Shown here piece after piece: positions 1 to 8,197 of a DNA stretch of 56,850 nucleotides. The stretch is from NCBI GenBank assembly GCA_030606565.1, contig JAUWGE010000007.1, forward strand, positions 1 to 56,850, in the 5' to 3' direction. Positions within the stretch are counted from its first letter, which is position 1. Each line of letters opens with the position of its first letter. Source of the DNA: Candidatus Bipolaricaulota bacterium (GTDB lineage Bacteria > Bipolaricaulota > Bipolaricaulia > UBA7950 > UBA9294). The notes under the pieces are model-generated. The model was not told where the DNA came from, did no database searches, and saw only the letters and a list, made by a program, of their open reading frames with translations. The position numbers and the translations under genes are program-made.

Positions 1-451
1 CACCTACGGCCTCGAAGGTCATCCCGTCATACTCCCCTGCGTAGGAGGAACGGGCAGGATTGGCAGCCTTGGTGAAGGAATAGACGACATCCTCTGCAGT
101 CAACTCGTAGGCAGCGTTACCGTCCCATGGGTGGACCATGACCCCATGTTTGAGCTCGAAGGTCCACACGCGGCCGCCGTCTGTGGGTTCAGGAATCTCC
201 ACAGCAAGGTCGGGTTCAAATACCGTGATGTCTCCAGTTTTGTAACGGATAAGCCCGTTGAACACCATGTCGACAACGGCGCGGTCAGGGGTGGTTGCTG
301 CACGGTGGGGATCCCAGGTCTTAAGGTCCGCAGCGTCAAAGGCGATGCGTAGGACTTGATTTTGCGCTAACTCTTGTGCCCACAGTCCGCTCGCAAAAAC
401 ACCGATTATCAAAGTCAGAGCCAAACTGACAACAAACAACTTACGATACAT
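1..451 (-). CDS. Oligopeptide/dipeptide ABC transporter substrate-binding protein (N-terminal part)
   Basis: Extracytoplasmic solute-binding protein of family 5 (peptide/nickel type), cut off by the window edge after about 150 residues. It starts MYRKLFVVSLAL with a hydrophobic signal peptide ending near GLWAQE. The mature part then has the family's typical opening: VLRIAFDAADLKTWDPH, later a conserved region reading MVFNGLIRY, FEPDLAVEIPE and ELTAEDVVYSF. The ATG at 449-451 follows a strong SD (ggaggtag) at short spacing. The protein would capture peptides outside the membrane for an ABC importer; the permease and ATPase genes would lie to the left, outside the window. The family call is secure from the motif order; the exact substrate (peptide, sugar or metal chelate) cannot be read from this part. 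Confidence 0.9.
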   Translation of the reverse strand, partial: MYRKLFVVSLALTLIIGVFASGLWAQELAQNQVLRIAFDAADLKTWDPHRAATTPDRAVVDMVFNGLIRYKTGDITVFEPDLAVEIPEPTDGGRVWTFELKHGVMVHPWDGNAAYELTAEDVVYSFTKAANPARSSYAGEYDGMTFEAVG

Positions 452-568
452 CTCTACCTCCTTGATAGATCTGCCTCTTCAGTTGATTCCCGGCTAAAGT
501 CAAACAAAGCATTGCAGGCACCTACCACCTCCCATTTCTCGTACTATTTATGTAATAATCAACGCTTT

Positions 569-598
569 ATCATAGCACAAATTGGAGAGGAAAGTCAA
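569..598 (-). promoter_or_regulatory. Sigma-70-type promoter for the solute-binding protein gene
   Basis: On the minus strand TTGACT (593-598), an 18-base spacer and TATGAT (569-574). It points at the binding-protein gene starting at 451 and implies an untranslated leader of roughly 110 bases. In the rest of the gene-free stretch 452-813 I see no other convincing signal or gene. Confidence 0.6.
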
Positions 599-813
599 CA
601 GTTAATCTGCTGGGAAAAGACGTTTAGGAAGCGTAAAATCCACGATCCTCAAGCCTCATTTCATCCGCTCTTTTAAGCACAGGCGCGCTAATCCAGACGT
701 TACACGGCGTTTATCCCTTTAGGGCATCGACCAAGAACGGCTTTTGAGTTCATAATTGAGTTTAAGCGCCTTGATGACTTGTGCCGCCTATTTTATCATC
801 CTAACAGAGATCA

Positions 814-1236
814 GTATGCACAAGAAGATCTACAAGCCGCTGGGAGAAGAAGCTGAGGAGAAGCTAAAGGAAAACCTCCTCACAGGAATCGAACGATGTC
901 CAGGCCATTCGCTTCCGCCAGAAGACGGTTCCCCCGAAGCGGGGGATATACACGCTCTACTACACCGGAAGCTTTGACCTTTACTCCCCAGTGGCCCGAA
1001 TGAACTCAGGCGGGAAATACGGAATGCCAATTTATGCAGGAAAGGCAAATCTCAAAGGCGCGCGGACAGCCAGAAGCTCAACCGTTCGCCAGACTCCGCT
1101 CTACTCACGGCTTAGAGAACACGCCAGATCGATCACTGAAGTCAGAACCCCCCAACTGCCCGACTTCACCTGCAAGTTCCCCGTTCTTGATCAGGTGTGG
1201 GTTTCATTAGGCGAGCAGCTACTTATCCGCGGGTAA
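814..1236 (+). pseudogene. Eco29kI-family GIY-YIG type II restriction endonuclease, frameshifted and truncated
   Basis: The first frame reads MHKKIYKPLGEEAEEKL and then shifts by one base near 885-895 into a second frame. That frame carries the Eco29kI family hallmarks in order: GIYTLYYTGSF (GIY motif), PIYAGKA (second GIY-YIG strand), LYSRLREHARSI (catalytic Arg and His helix) and LPDFTCKFPVLD, then LGEQLLIRG with the metal-binding Glu. It stops there, whereas the family continues about 60-70 residues beyond this point, including the active-site Asn region. About 140 of roughly 210 residues remain. No methyltransferase partner is adjacent. It would have been a restriction nuclease (the family prototype cuts CCGCGG), but both the shift and the lost C-terminus say it is inactive. 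The family call is from remembered motifs. Confidence 0.8.
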
Positions 1237-1319
1237 TGGCGATGAGAGCAGAATTATTCACTCCACAGTTTTGCTCTAAGATCAAGGCTTTTGTAGAGAT
1301 GCACCATACAACGACAGTA

Positions 1320-1577
1320 CTACCTTGAGACCAACAACCACCAAACTAAAATGGCACCGCCGATAGTTGCCCACAGCCCGCTAAGGAAGGTTAGCACGTG
1401 TGCAGTGTCTGATGTAAAGTGCGCAACTTTCGCCGGGCATTTTACGAGATCCTGTGGGCACACCTTTGGCCAATCGACAAAACAAATACGCTCGCGCCAG
1501 ATAGCCAGCGGTATTGCCAACGCCACATGTGCAGTCGAGAGCCCTGCGGCCAATTTACCAACGTCAATCAACGTCAT
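1320..1577 (-). CDS. Small membrane protein, coupled to the upstream gene
   Basis: Unrecognised 85-residue protein with two hydrophobic segments, roughly residues 8-28 (LAAGLSTAHVALAIPLAIW) and 62-83 (LTFLSGLWATIGGAILVWWLL). Between them is a polar stretch with two Cys (ICFVDWPKVCPQ). Its ATG overlaps the stop of the preceding gene as ATGA at 1574-1577, so the two are probably translated as a pair. No known domain is recognised. The clean overlap and membrane pattern on both genes argue that it is real. Confidence 0.5.
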   Translation of the reverse strand: MTLIDVGKLAAGLSTAHVALAIPLAIWRERICFVDWPKVCPQDLVKCPAKVAHFTSDTAHVLTFLSGLWATIGGAILVWWLLVSR

Positions 1578-1909
1578 TTCGCGCGAGGAGGGGGATCGGC
1601 CAATAGTATTTCGATATACGTAAAGGGCAATTTCACCAGGAATTTGACAATCTTACCCACAAAGCCTCCGATAGAGTTGGGCAAAATCGGGTTTCTCACT
1701 TTCTTGATTGTGGCCGCCGACAACAAAGCAAGGTACGTCAATATACCTAGGCAGAACGCTGCATATAGCATATTGTTGGCGAAGGAAATGTCCAGGGGGG
1801 CATGAACTCCAAGAAAGATCAGGGCCCGGAAAATAACAACAGAGATAAGCACAAAACTCTCTAGGCCAAGCAATACCAATATAAGGTTTCTCTTCTTAGA
1901 CCTTTTCAC
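1574..1909 (-). CDS. Small membrane protein, first of a two-gene unit
   Basis: Unrecognised 111-residue protein. It begins with a basic head (MKRSKKRN), then hydrophobic segments at about 9-33 and 45-66, a basic loop, and an amphipathic tail ending ILLADPPPRAK. An SD-like ggagagaca lies just before the ATG at 1909. It overlaps the next gene by four bases (ATGA), suggesting one mRNA and a membrane complex of two small subunits. It lies between a decayed restriction gene and a broken secreted ORF, so the neighbourhood is accessory. No function is assigned. Confidence 0.5.
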   Translation of the reverse strand: MKRSKKRNLILVLLGLESFVLISVVIFRALIFLGVHAPLDISFANNMLYAAFCLGILTYLALLSAATIKKVRNPILPNSIGGFVGKIVKFLVKLPFTYIEILLADPPPRAK

Positions 1910-1997
1910 TGTCTCTCCTTATCTCCCTCAGCAACACAAAACCTCCGTACTGGCATTAGCCATTAGCTACGCGACGCTCTCTCATTTCCTCCATGCC

Positions 1998-2303
1998 CTA
2001 CCACATACACACGAATGGCCCAAAAGCACCACAACAGCAATAGTCCGAAGTTGAGGTTAGTATAGATATGAGATCAGTAGAAATGACGTCAGTGTCTTCG
2101 CCGAACGACAAATGTCCGTGTTTCACGCCTACTGGCCTAAAAGCCTCTATGGAACCATAGACACTGACAGGTTTGTAGACATCCGACGCAGGCAACAGGA
2201 AGGCTCTAGACAACACAACAGCCTCTCCGGATTAGATTTGAGCAGACGGCAACCGAGCAGCACCAGCCCCCAACACAAACGTCATTACGAGAGCTTTCTT
2301 CAT
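1998..2303 (-). pseudogene. Broken small secreted-protein ORF
   Basis: An ATG at 2301-2303 sits behind a near-perfect SD (gtaaggaggtaac) and opens a signal-peptide-like start, MKKALVMTFVLGAGAA. The frame hits TAA after 23 codons (2232-2234), then stays open in the same frame to 1998 (LSRAFLLPASDVYKPVSVYG, ending CCCGAFGPFVCMW). A well-placed start with an early in-frame stop suggests either a decayed secreted protein or a short leader peptide. A strong promoter lies about 130 bases upstream. I do not recognise the protein. Confidence 0.35.
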
Positions 2304-2437
2304 TTTTTATCGTTACCTCCTTACATGTACGTACGCACACTCTTGACAAGAAGCACGCTCTCTCACCAAGTTTTTTTAAAGAGTGTAATCACCTCCTTGT
2401 TATTGTAGGTTCCGCCTCTTCACTAGATCTTGCCCCT

Positions 2438-2466
2438 ACTATAACGCACAAAAAGGTCGATGTCAA
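2438..2466 (-). promoter_or_regulatory. Near-consensus sigma-70 promoter
   Basis: Minus strand TTGACA (2461-2466), exactly 17 bases, TATAGT (2438-2443). The predicted start is near 2431. The leader of about 128 bases contains a second SD-like caaggaggtgatt near 2391-2403 before the strong SD of the ORF at 2303. It is one of the best promoters in the window, yet the gene it drives is broken. Confidence 0.7.
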
Positions 2467-2482
2467 GTGATCGATATCACCT

Positions 2483-2595
2483 TTATAGGCCGAGTGTCGC
2501 CAGTGCCACACCGATAATCCGCGCCAGAAGGGCCGTTAAAGAGATGATGAAGTTGGTGTTGACCCGGTTGGCCCAACGTCCAGATCCTGTGGGGT
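2483..2595 (-). other. C-terminal fragment of an unrecognised membrane protein
   Basis: A short open stretch after an in-frame TAG reads TGSGRWANRVNTNFIISLTA, then LLARIIGVALATLGL and a stop at 2483. It has the look of a real membrane-protein C-terminus but no start codon, and upstream sequence to 2836 shows no matching body. Probably a gene relic. The stretch 2596-2836 holds nothing I can support. Confidence 0.3.
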
Positions 2596-2836
2596 GACGC
2601 TAGCGTGGTATCACCCCAAAACAACAGGTCAATCCTGATGGCATATCGAAAAGGCTTCCTTATCTTACTACAAAACACGCAGTGCAAAAAGCTGAATAAA
2701 TGGTTACCCCTCACCGTGCTGAAAGTCAAGGTCTCAGTTCTACAAATAGCCTTAGCCTTTCTCAATATAAATATTGGGCATTCTCTTGGCCCGATGCGCT
2801 AAGGGGATAAGCACCGTTACACCTTATACCTTTGTT

Positions 2837-4258
2837 CTACGTCCAGATCGTCCCTTGTGGTCTATCTTTTAGGGTAATGCCGAGTTTGGCTAGCCGGTCA
2901 CGGATGCTGTCAGCGAGGGCGAACTCCTTCTTGGCTCGAAGCTCCGCACGGAGCTCGATCAAGAGTTTAATCAGTTCGTCCTGTAAACCCTTTGGTGCGG
3001 GCTTTTTTCTCTGGAACAGGCCAAGTGGCCACCCGAGTTCACCGATGAGGTTTAAGGCCTTCTTCAGGGCCAACCGATCACTCCCTTCAGCCGTGCTGCG
3101 GAAGCGATTGGCCTCGGCAACAAGCTCTTGGATCGCTGCGAGTGCTCCCACGGTGTTCAGGTCGTCCTCCATCTCCGAGATGTAGCGCTCACGGAAGCGA
3201 CCAAGCGAGTCAATAAAGGCTCTTCCGGCTGCACTGGGTCCGGGCGTCTCCGGCCCTCCATCTGTCTCACCAAGTTCTGCCTCCACCTCGTCAATTAGAG
3301 TATGCACACGGGCGAGCGCCTTGTTCGCTTCTTCAAGACCACCTTCAGAGTAGTCGAGCGGCTTGCGGTAATGGCGGGCGAGGTAAAAGTAGCGGACCGT
3401 CTCCGGGCCGAACTTTTGCAGTACCTCGTATGCATAGGCAAAGTTCCCCAGCGACTTGTGCATCTCCTCCTCGCCGACCATTAAGAGCCCGTTGTGGAGC
3501 CAGAAACGCGAAAACAGCTTCCCTGTTGCTGCTTCGGCCTGGGCGATCTCGTTCTCGTGGTGAGGAAAGATAAGGTCGTTTCCGCCAGCATGGATGTCGA
3601 GCATCTCGCCGAGGAACTCGCGAGAGAGGACCACGCATTCGGTGTGCCACCCCGGACGCCCTTCGCCCCAGGGGGACTCCCATTTCGGCTCTCCTGGCTT
3701 GGCCGCCTTCCACAGCGTGAAGTCAAGTGGGTTTTCCTTCTTTTCGGAGGCCGCGATCCGCGCCCCGACCTTAAGCTCCTCAGTGCGTCGGCCAGAGAGC
3801 TTCCCGTAATCCTTGAACGCCGAGACGCGGTAGTACACGTCGCCATCGCGCTCATAGGCATAGCCCTTGCCGATCAGGGTCTGGATCAGTTCGATCATCC
3901 CTTCGATGTACTCGGTGGCACGTGGGCTGTGCGTCGGTTCCTTAACATCAAGCTGTTTTAGCAAGCTAAAGTAGGTATCGGTATACCGTTTAGCGATCTC
4001 CTCTACTGTGTCACCCGTCTCTGCGGAACGCTCAATCAATTTGTCATCGACATCGGTGACGTTCTGAACGTAGATAACCTCCCAGCCTTTAAACGCTTCC
4101 ATGTACTTGCGCAGGGCGTCAAAGACGATAAGTGGCCGCAGGTTCCCGATATGAAGATGATCATAGACAGTGGGGCCACAGACGTACATCCTCACGGTCT
4201 TACCCTCTTGCGGTCGAAACGCCTCTTTCTTGCGCGCGAGGGTGTTATAGAGTTTCAC
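2837..4258 (-). CDS. cysS: Cysteinyl-tRNA synthetase
   Basis: Charges tRNA-Cys with cysteine in the cytosol; class I synthetase, 473 residues, a normal length. The zinc Cys lies in VCGPTVYD (about residue 27), followed by the HIGH-type motif HIGN (36-39). The remaining zinc ligands lie in HTECVVL and FPHHENE. The KMSKS-type loop reads MHKSLGNF. An ATG seven codons earlier (4279) is possible, but GTG at 4258 is better: it follows aggagg at good spacing, and a TATAAT -10 box at 4282-4287 would start the mRNA downstream of that ATG. It is divergent from the export-protein gene at 4342. The -35 partner of the TATAAT is weak. Confidence 0.96.
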   Translation of the reverse strand: MKLYNTLARKKEAFRPQEGKTVRMYVCGPTVYDHLHIGNLRPLIVFDALRKYMEAFKGWEVIYVQNVTDVDDKLIERSAETGDTVEEIAKRYTDTYFSLLKQLDVKEPTHSPRATEYIEGMIELIQTLIGKGYAYERDGDVYYRVSAFKDYGKLSGRRTEELKVGARIAASEKKENPLDFTLWKAAKPGEPKWESPWGEGRPGWHTECVVLSREFLGEMLDIHAGGNDLIFPHHENEIAQAEAATGKLFSRFWLHNGLLMVGEEEMHKSLGNFAYAYEVLQKFGPETVRYFYLARHYRKPLDYSEGGLEEANKALARVHTLIDEVEAELGETDGGPETPGPSAAGRAFIDSLGRFRERYISEMEDDLNTVGALAAIQELVAEANRFRSTAEGSDRLALKKALNLIGELGWPLGLFQRKKPAPKGLQDELIKLLIELRAELRAKKEFALADSIRDRLAKLGITLKDRPQGTIWT

Positions 4259-4341
4259 TGCGCCCCACCTCCTTTCCACTGATTATAGAGAGCCCACAGG
4301 CAGACTACCATGATGGGCCACAAGCGACTACACTGGTTCTC

Positions 4342-4809
4342 ATGTCTATAGCACAAATAGTCTCCGTTCTTGGTGTGTCGGCTGCACCGGTGTCGGAGTT
4401 ACGCGGTGGTCTTCCCCTGGGTCTGGTCTACGGTTTCCACCCAGCGACTTCCTTTTTCCTGGCGGTGATTGGAAACCTCCTGCCGGTCCTTCCCCTGCTC
4501 CTTGGTCTTGGCTGGGGCGAGCGACAACTGCGCCGTTTCACTCCACTGGAGCGGCCTCTTGACTGGGTATTCACCCGAACGCGCCGCAAAGGGCGGCTCA
4601 TCGAGCGCTACGGCTCAATCGGTCTGATTTTGCTTGTGGCCATTCCTCTGCCGGCCACCGGTGCGTGGACCGGCGCGATCGCGGCGTTCCTGTTCGGAAT
4701 TCCCCCCAAGCGGGCGTTCCCGTTGATCGCTGTGGGGGTACTGATCGCTGGGGTTGTTGTCCTACTTGCTAGCCTGGGCATGTTTCACCTGGTGGGTGTA
4801 GCGCGATAG
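4342..4809 (+). CDS. Small multidrug export family membrane protein (COG2426 type)
   Basis: A 155-residue inner-membrane protein of the putative small multi-drug export family. It opens MSIAQIVSVLGVSAAPVSEL with the typical ELRGGLPLG motif, then has hydrophobic segments around 30-55, 90-115 and 125-150 separated by a basic loop (TRTRRKGRLIERYGSIG). PLPATGAWTGA is the second conserved signature. The frame is open further upstream into cysS, but the ATG at 4342 gives the expected N-terminus. The drug-export role is only the family label; transport has not generally been shown. It stands alone between two minus-strand genes. Confidence 0.8.
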   Translation: MSIAQIVSVLGVSAAPVSELRGGLPLGLVYGFHPATSFFLAVIGNLLPVLPLLLGLGWGERQLRRFTPLERPLDWVFTRTRRKGRLIERYGSIGLILLVAIPLPATGAWTGAIAAFLFGIPPKRAFPLIAVGVLIAGVVVLLASLGMFHLVGVAR

Positions 4810-4820
4810 AAGAAGGTTCA

Positions 4821-5894
4821 CTAGCGGCGATCCGGACTCACAACGTAGCGGGCAAGCAGCGGCAACAGGACAACCGCGAGAGCAAACATAGCAACGGTAA
4901 TCCCCCAAAAGCGGGTTTCCGTCATATCGATAACTCCGGTGGCATAGCGCAGTGCTTCTGCCATGTAGGTGAGAGGAAGGGCCTTGCTCAGCGTTCGCAG
5001 GTAGGATGGCATGATTTCGATGGGAAAATAAATCCCGGCAAGGAACATCATCACTATGGAGAGAATATGGGCAATGTTACTTGCACTGGATGGCTTTCGC
5101 ACAAGAAGAGCGATCAGCGTACCGAACCCCATCATCCCCAGGGTCGAGGCGACAACAAACACCGTATAGTAGAACCAACTAACATCAAATGCCAGGTGTA
5201 GTACCGTCATTGCGATGAACAGAGAAATGAGAGTGGAGATGTAGACCATTGCTAGGCGAACACAGATAATAGCGGCCAACAGAGCAATAGGCCGCATGGG
5301 GGTGACGATCATTCGATCGAGGAGTTTTCGCTCCTTCATCGCGGTGATGTGTCCGGAGACGGCGAATAACCCTGCTGATAGGATGGAAAAGGCGAGGATT
5401 CCCGGCACTACTAGGTTGAACCAATCAGTGGCAGCCTCCCTTCCTACATGGATCTTCTCCACGCTAAGAACCGGGCTCAATCCTTGACGGGCCAGGCTAA
5501 AGTCAGCGGTGATCCCTGTAGCAACCTCCTCAAATGCGTAATTCTCTTGCACGCGACTGGAATCATAAAGGAAGAGGAGCTTGGTCCCGTCCCAAATCAG
5601 GCCAAAGTCGATTGTTCTCTTCTCCAGGGCAATCTGTAGCGAGGATTGATCGTCATAGAGGGTCACACTCATCGATCCCGCGGAAGATACCGTCCTTTCC
5701 AATATCTTGCTCTCGACCCCTGCCGGTACGAACAGACCAAGGCGGGCATCCTCAACGTCACCCATTCCTCTCATGAGGAAACCAAAGATGAGAATGAAGA
5801 TGACGGGGAAGAGAAAGGTGAATGTGAGCGAGGCCTTGTCACGAAGAAAGACGGTGTACTCAGTATGGAGTAGCGCTTGGAAAGCTCTCATCAT
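4821..5894 (-). CDS. ABC-2 type exporter permease (second subunit)
   Basis: A 357-residue membrane subunit of an ABC-2 export system. It has one N-terminal transmembrane segment (FLFPVIFILIFGFL), a large extracytoplasmic domain of about 140 residues (SSAGSMSVTLYDDQ and following), then five to six segments at the C-terminal end including the conserved PLTYMAEALRYATG stretch. The start ATG at 5894 overlaps the previous gene's stop as ATGA, so translation is coupled. It is third in an operon with an ATPase and a homologous permease; together they would form a heterodimeric exporter for drugs, lipids or peptides. The substrate is unknown. Confidence 0.88.
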   Translation of the reverse strand: MMRAFQALLHTEYTVFLRDKASLTFTFLFPVIFILIFGFLMRGMGDVEDARLGLFVPAGVESKILERTVSSAGSMSVTLYDDQSSLQIALEKRTIDFGLIWDGTKLLFLYDSSRVQENYAFEEVATGITADFSLARQGLSPVLSVEKIHVGREAATDWFNLVVPGILAFSILSAGLFAVSGHITAMKERKLLDRMIVTPMRPIALLAAIICVRLAMVYISTLISLFIAMTVLHLAFDVSWFYYTVFVVASTLGMMGFGTLIALLVRKPSSASNIAHILSIVMMFLAGIYFPIEIMPSYLRTLSKALPLTYMAEALRYATGVIDMTETRFWGITVAMFALAVVLLPLLARYVVSPDRR

Positions 5895-7105
5895 TTCACA
5901 TCCCAACTAAGGCGTCTTGAGGCGACAAAGATGCAAAAAGCAATCCAACCCACTGGAACGGCAAGCGTCAGGGGGATAGAGAAAGTCTCGCCTTGTACTC
6001 CCAAGCTCATCCTCAGTCCTTCAGCCAGGTACGTTACGGGGTTGGCATAGACGATCACCTTGAGAAAAGTGGGCAAGCCGCCTATTGGGAAGAAGAGCCC
6101 TCCGAGAAACATCATAGGCATGTTCAAGATATTGGCGCTTGCCATCCCTGCATTGGCCGTCTTGGCCACCGAGGCGATGAAGAAGCCAAAGGCGAGGAAG
6201 GTAACTGCGCCGAGGAGCAGAAAGAGAATCGGCATCGGTTCTGCAAATTTGATCGTGGCCCCGAAGGCGAACCGCCCAAGCACCAAGATGAGGACAAATT
6301 GAATCAGGCAAAGCGTGAGATGCCCGAGGGAGAAACCGGCAAGATAGTGAGGAACGGTGAGAGGTGTTACCCAATAGCGGCGCAGGACACGTCGATCGCG
6401 AGCAAACAAAATCGATCCGGGTACACCGAACAACCCATTTACAAAGAAACCCATCAGGATTACTCCAGGGAGGAGGAAGTCCACGTAAGACAATTCCTCC
6501 CCCCCGCTTCCCACCCACAGTGTCTCACTAGGAATAGCTTCTTCCTCTTGAAAATGGCCGATGTGGGTAAGGATCTCGCGATCGACCCCGGCGAGTATCT
6601 GCTCGATGATCGAGGTTGCCATCTCGGAGGCAGCGCTCCCCTCGTTGATGTAGATGGTGAGCGCGCCATTTCCGCTCGGCGATGAACTGCTTCTCATCAT
6701 CCGCTCCAGAAGTTCTTGGTTGAACCCCTCGGGAATGACAATCACCGCAGCCCGATGTCCGAGTCGAAGTGCCTCTTTCTCACGGGCAAGGAACTCCTCT
6801 AAATCTTCGCCGTCTGAGGGATGGGTAAGAGTAAATAGGGGTTCCTTCCCTTCTTCGGATGCCGTTCCCGTCTCTTCGAAGACACCTTCCACAATAGCGG
6901 CAAAATCAACTGGTCCTGCGGTATTGGACTCCAGATTCACCACGCTTATGGCAAAGCTGATCTCTCCCTCCTGCCCCATGTTGCCGAAGATCAACGTTAA
7001 GATGGCCAGGAGGAATACCGGAAAGATGAGAAACCAGAAGAGCGTTACCCTCTCTCTGAACGCTGTGAACAGATGGCCTGCAGCGATACGGAGGATACCC
7101 CTCAC
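5891..7105 (-). CDS. ABC-2 type exporter permease (first subunit)
   Basis: A 404-residue permease with the same plan as its downstream neighbour: one N-terminal membrane segment (LFWFLIFPVFLLAILTLIFG), a long external domain with acidic loops, then a C-terminal bundle with the family signature NPVTYLAEGLRMSLG. The frame is open far upstream, but the GTG at 7105 overlaps the ATPase stop as GTGA and places the start just before the basic, amphipathic RGILRIAAGHLFTAFRERV. The four-base overlaps on both sides show a tight operon order ATPase-permease-permease. Confidence 0.88.
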   Translation of the reverse strand: MRGILRIAAGHLFTAFRERVTLFWFLIFPVFLLAILTLIFGNMGQEGEISFAISVVNLESNTAGPVDFAAIVEGVFEETGTASEEGKEPLFTLTHPSDGEDLEEFLAREKEALRLGHRAAVIVIPEGFNQELLERMMRSSSSPSGNGALTIYINEGSAASEMATSIIEQILAGVDREILTHIGHFQEEEAIPSETLWVGSGGEELSYVDFLLPGVILMGFFVNGLFGVPGSILFARDRRVLRRYWVTPLTVPHYLAGFSLGHLTLCLIQFVLILVLGRFAFGATIKFAEPMPILFLLLGAVTFLAFGFFIASVAKTANAGMASANILNMPMMFLGGLFFPIGGLPTFLKVIVYANPVTYLAEGLRMSLGVQGETFSIPLTLAVPVGWIAFCIFVASRRLSWDVK

Positions 7106-8031
7106 TCCCTCAACCTCCTCCCGGTGAGCAACAGAAAAACATCCTCCAGGTTCGGTTGGCGGACAGTCATGTTGGTGAGAGGGATTTCTCTCTCTCTCGA
7201 CCATGCGAGCATTTGCTCCATAGTGTGAACAAGGTTCTCCGTCTCTACGGTCACGATCTCTCCGTCTTCACGGGCTGTTTTGCCGTAGCTTTCGAGTTGA
7301 GCGAGATCATCTGTTGAGAGAGAGCTGGTATTGAACTCGATGATCGTCTCCTGGCCGAGGCGGGAGGTTAGCTCACGTGGAGACCCTTTGGCGATGATTG
7401 TCCCGTAGTCCATAATACAGACGCGATCAGAGAGGGCCTCGGCCTCCTCCATATAGTGGGTGGTGAGGATGATCGTCTTGCCCTGGTCCCTCAGGTCAGT
7501 GATGATCGACCACATATTCCGCCGCGCCTGGGGATCCAGTCCGGTCGTCGGCTCATCGAGGAAGATGAGGTCGGGGTCATTAACGAGGGCAACGCCGACC
7601 GCCAAACGCTGCAGCTGCCCTCCGGAGAGGGTCTTAACGTAGGCATTCGTTTTCTCCTGAAGAGCAACACGGGTAAGGACCTCCTCTGTGGGCAACGCCT
7701 TCATGAAGAAGGAGGCAAAGAGCCTCACTACTTCCTTTACCTTCAGGTACGGCTCAAAGTTGCCATCCTGAAGGAGGACTCCCATCCGCTCCTTTACCGC
7801 GCGGGTCACCTTCTTAAGCTGCATTCCGAACACTTCAATTTCTCCGGCATCCGGCTCTCGAATCCCCTCCAGGATCTCCAGGGTCGTTGTCTTTCCGGCT
7901 CCGTTCGGTCCAAGGATGGTGAAAACGCTCGCCCTTGGGATCGCAAACGAGATACCGTCGACAGCGTGGACTTCACCATAGTACTTCTTAAGGCCAGTAA
8001 CTCGCATCATGAGACCGTTTTCTTCTTCCAT
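7102..8031 (-). CDS. ABC exporter ATP-binding protein
   Basis: Cytosolic ATPase of the three-gene ABC-2 exporter, 309 residues. Walker A is GPNGAGKTTT, the signature is LSGGQLQRLAVG, Walker B is LIFLDEPTTGLD and the switch His is in ILTTHYMEEAE. A C-terminal extension of about 90 residues follows, as in DrrA/CcmA-like drug-export ATPases. The ATG at 8031 (MEEENGL) follows gagaggtg; an earlier GTG at 8049 is open but has no better SD. A promoter is predicted at 8052-8080, which would leave a very short leader. Confidence 0.93.
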   Translation of the reverse strand: MEEENGLMMRVTGLKKYYGEVHAVDGISFAIPRASVFTILGPNGAGKTTTLEILEGIREPDAGEIEVFGMQLKKVTRAVKERMGVLLQDGNFEPYLKVKEVVRLFASFFMKALPTEEVLTRVALQEKTNAYVKTLSGGQLQRLAVGVALVNDPDLIFLDEPTTGLDPQARRNMWSIITDLRDQGKTIILTTHYMEEAEALSDRVCIMDYGTIIAKGSPRELTSRLGQETIIEFNTSSLSTDDLAQLESYGKTAREDGEIVTVETENLVHTMEQMLAWSREREIPLTNMTVRQPNLEDVFLLLTGRRLRE

Positions 8032-8051
8032 TTTCACCTCTCCCAGCAATT

Positions 8052-8080
8052 AGCATAAACGCGTATTCGTAGGTTGACAA
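8052..8080 (-). promoter_or_regulatory. Promoter of the ABC-2 exporter operon
   Basis: Minus strand TTGTCA (8075-8080), 17-base spacer, TATGCT (8052-8057). It points at the ATPase start at 8031, with a predicted mRNA start only about 10-15 bases before the ATG. Confidence 0.55.
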
Positions 8081-8197
8081 ACGCATTCTCTTTATCGTGA
8101 GATAAGGCTGTGCGATGAACCGCAGGGCAACGTAACCTGTGACACCTCCGGGTCGGGTAAGGTTGTCCCTCGCAGCCTCTACTCGCTGCTGCCAGTC

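Noticed and set aside
1953-1972. cattagccattagctac as a third heptad-repeat copy
   Set aside because: Too short to distinguish from chance.
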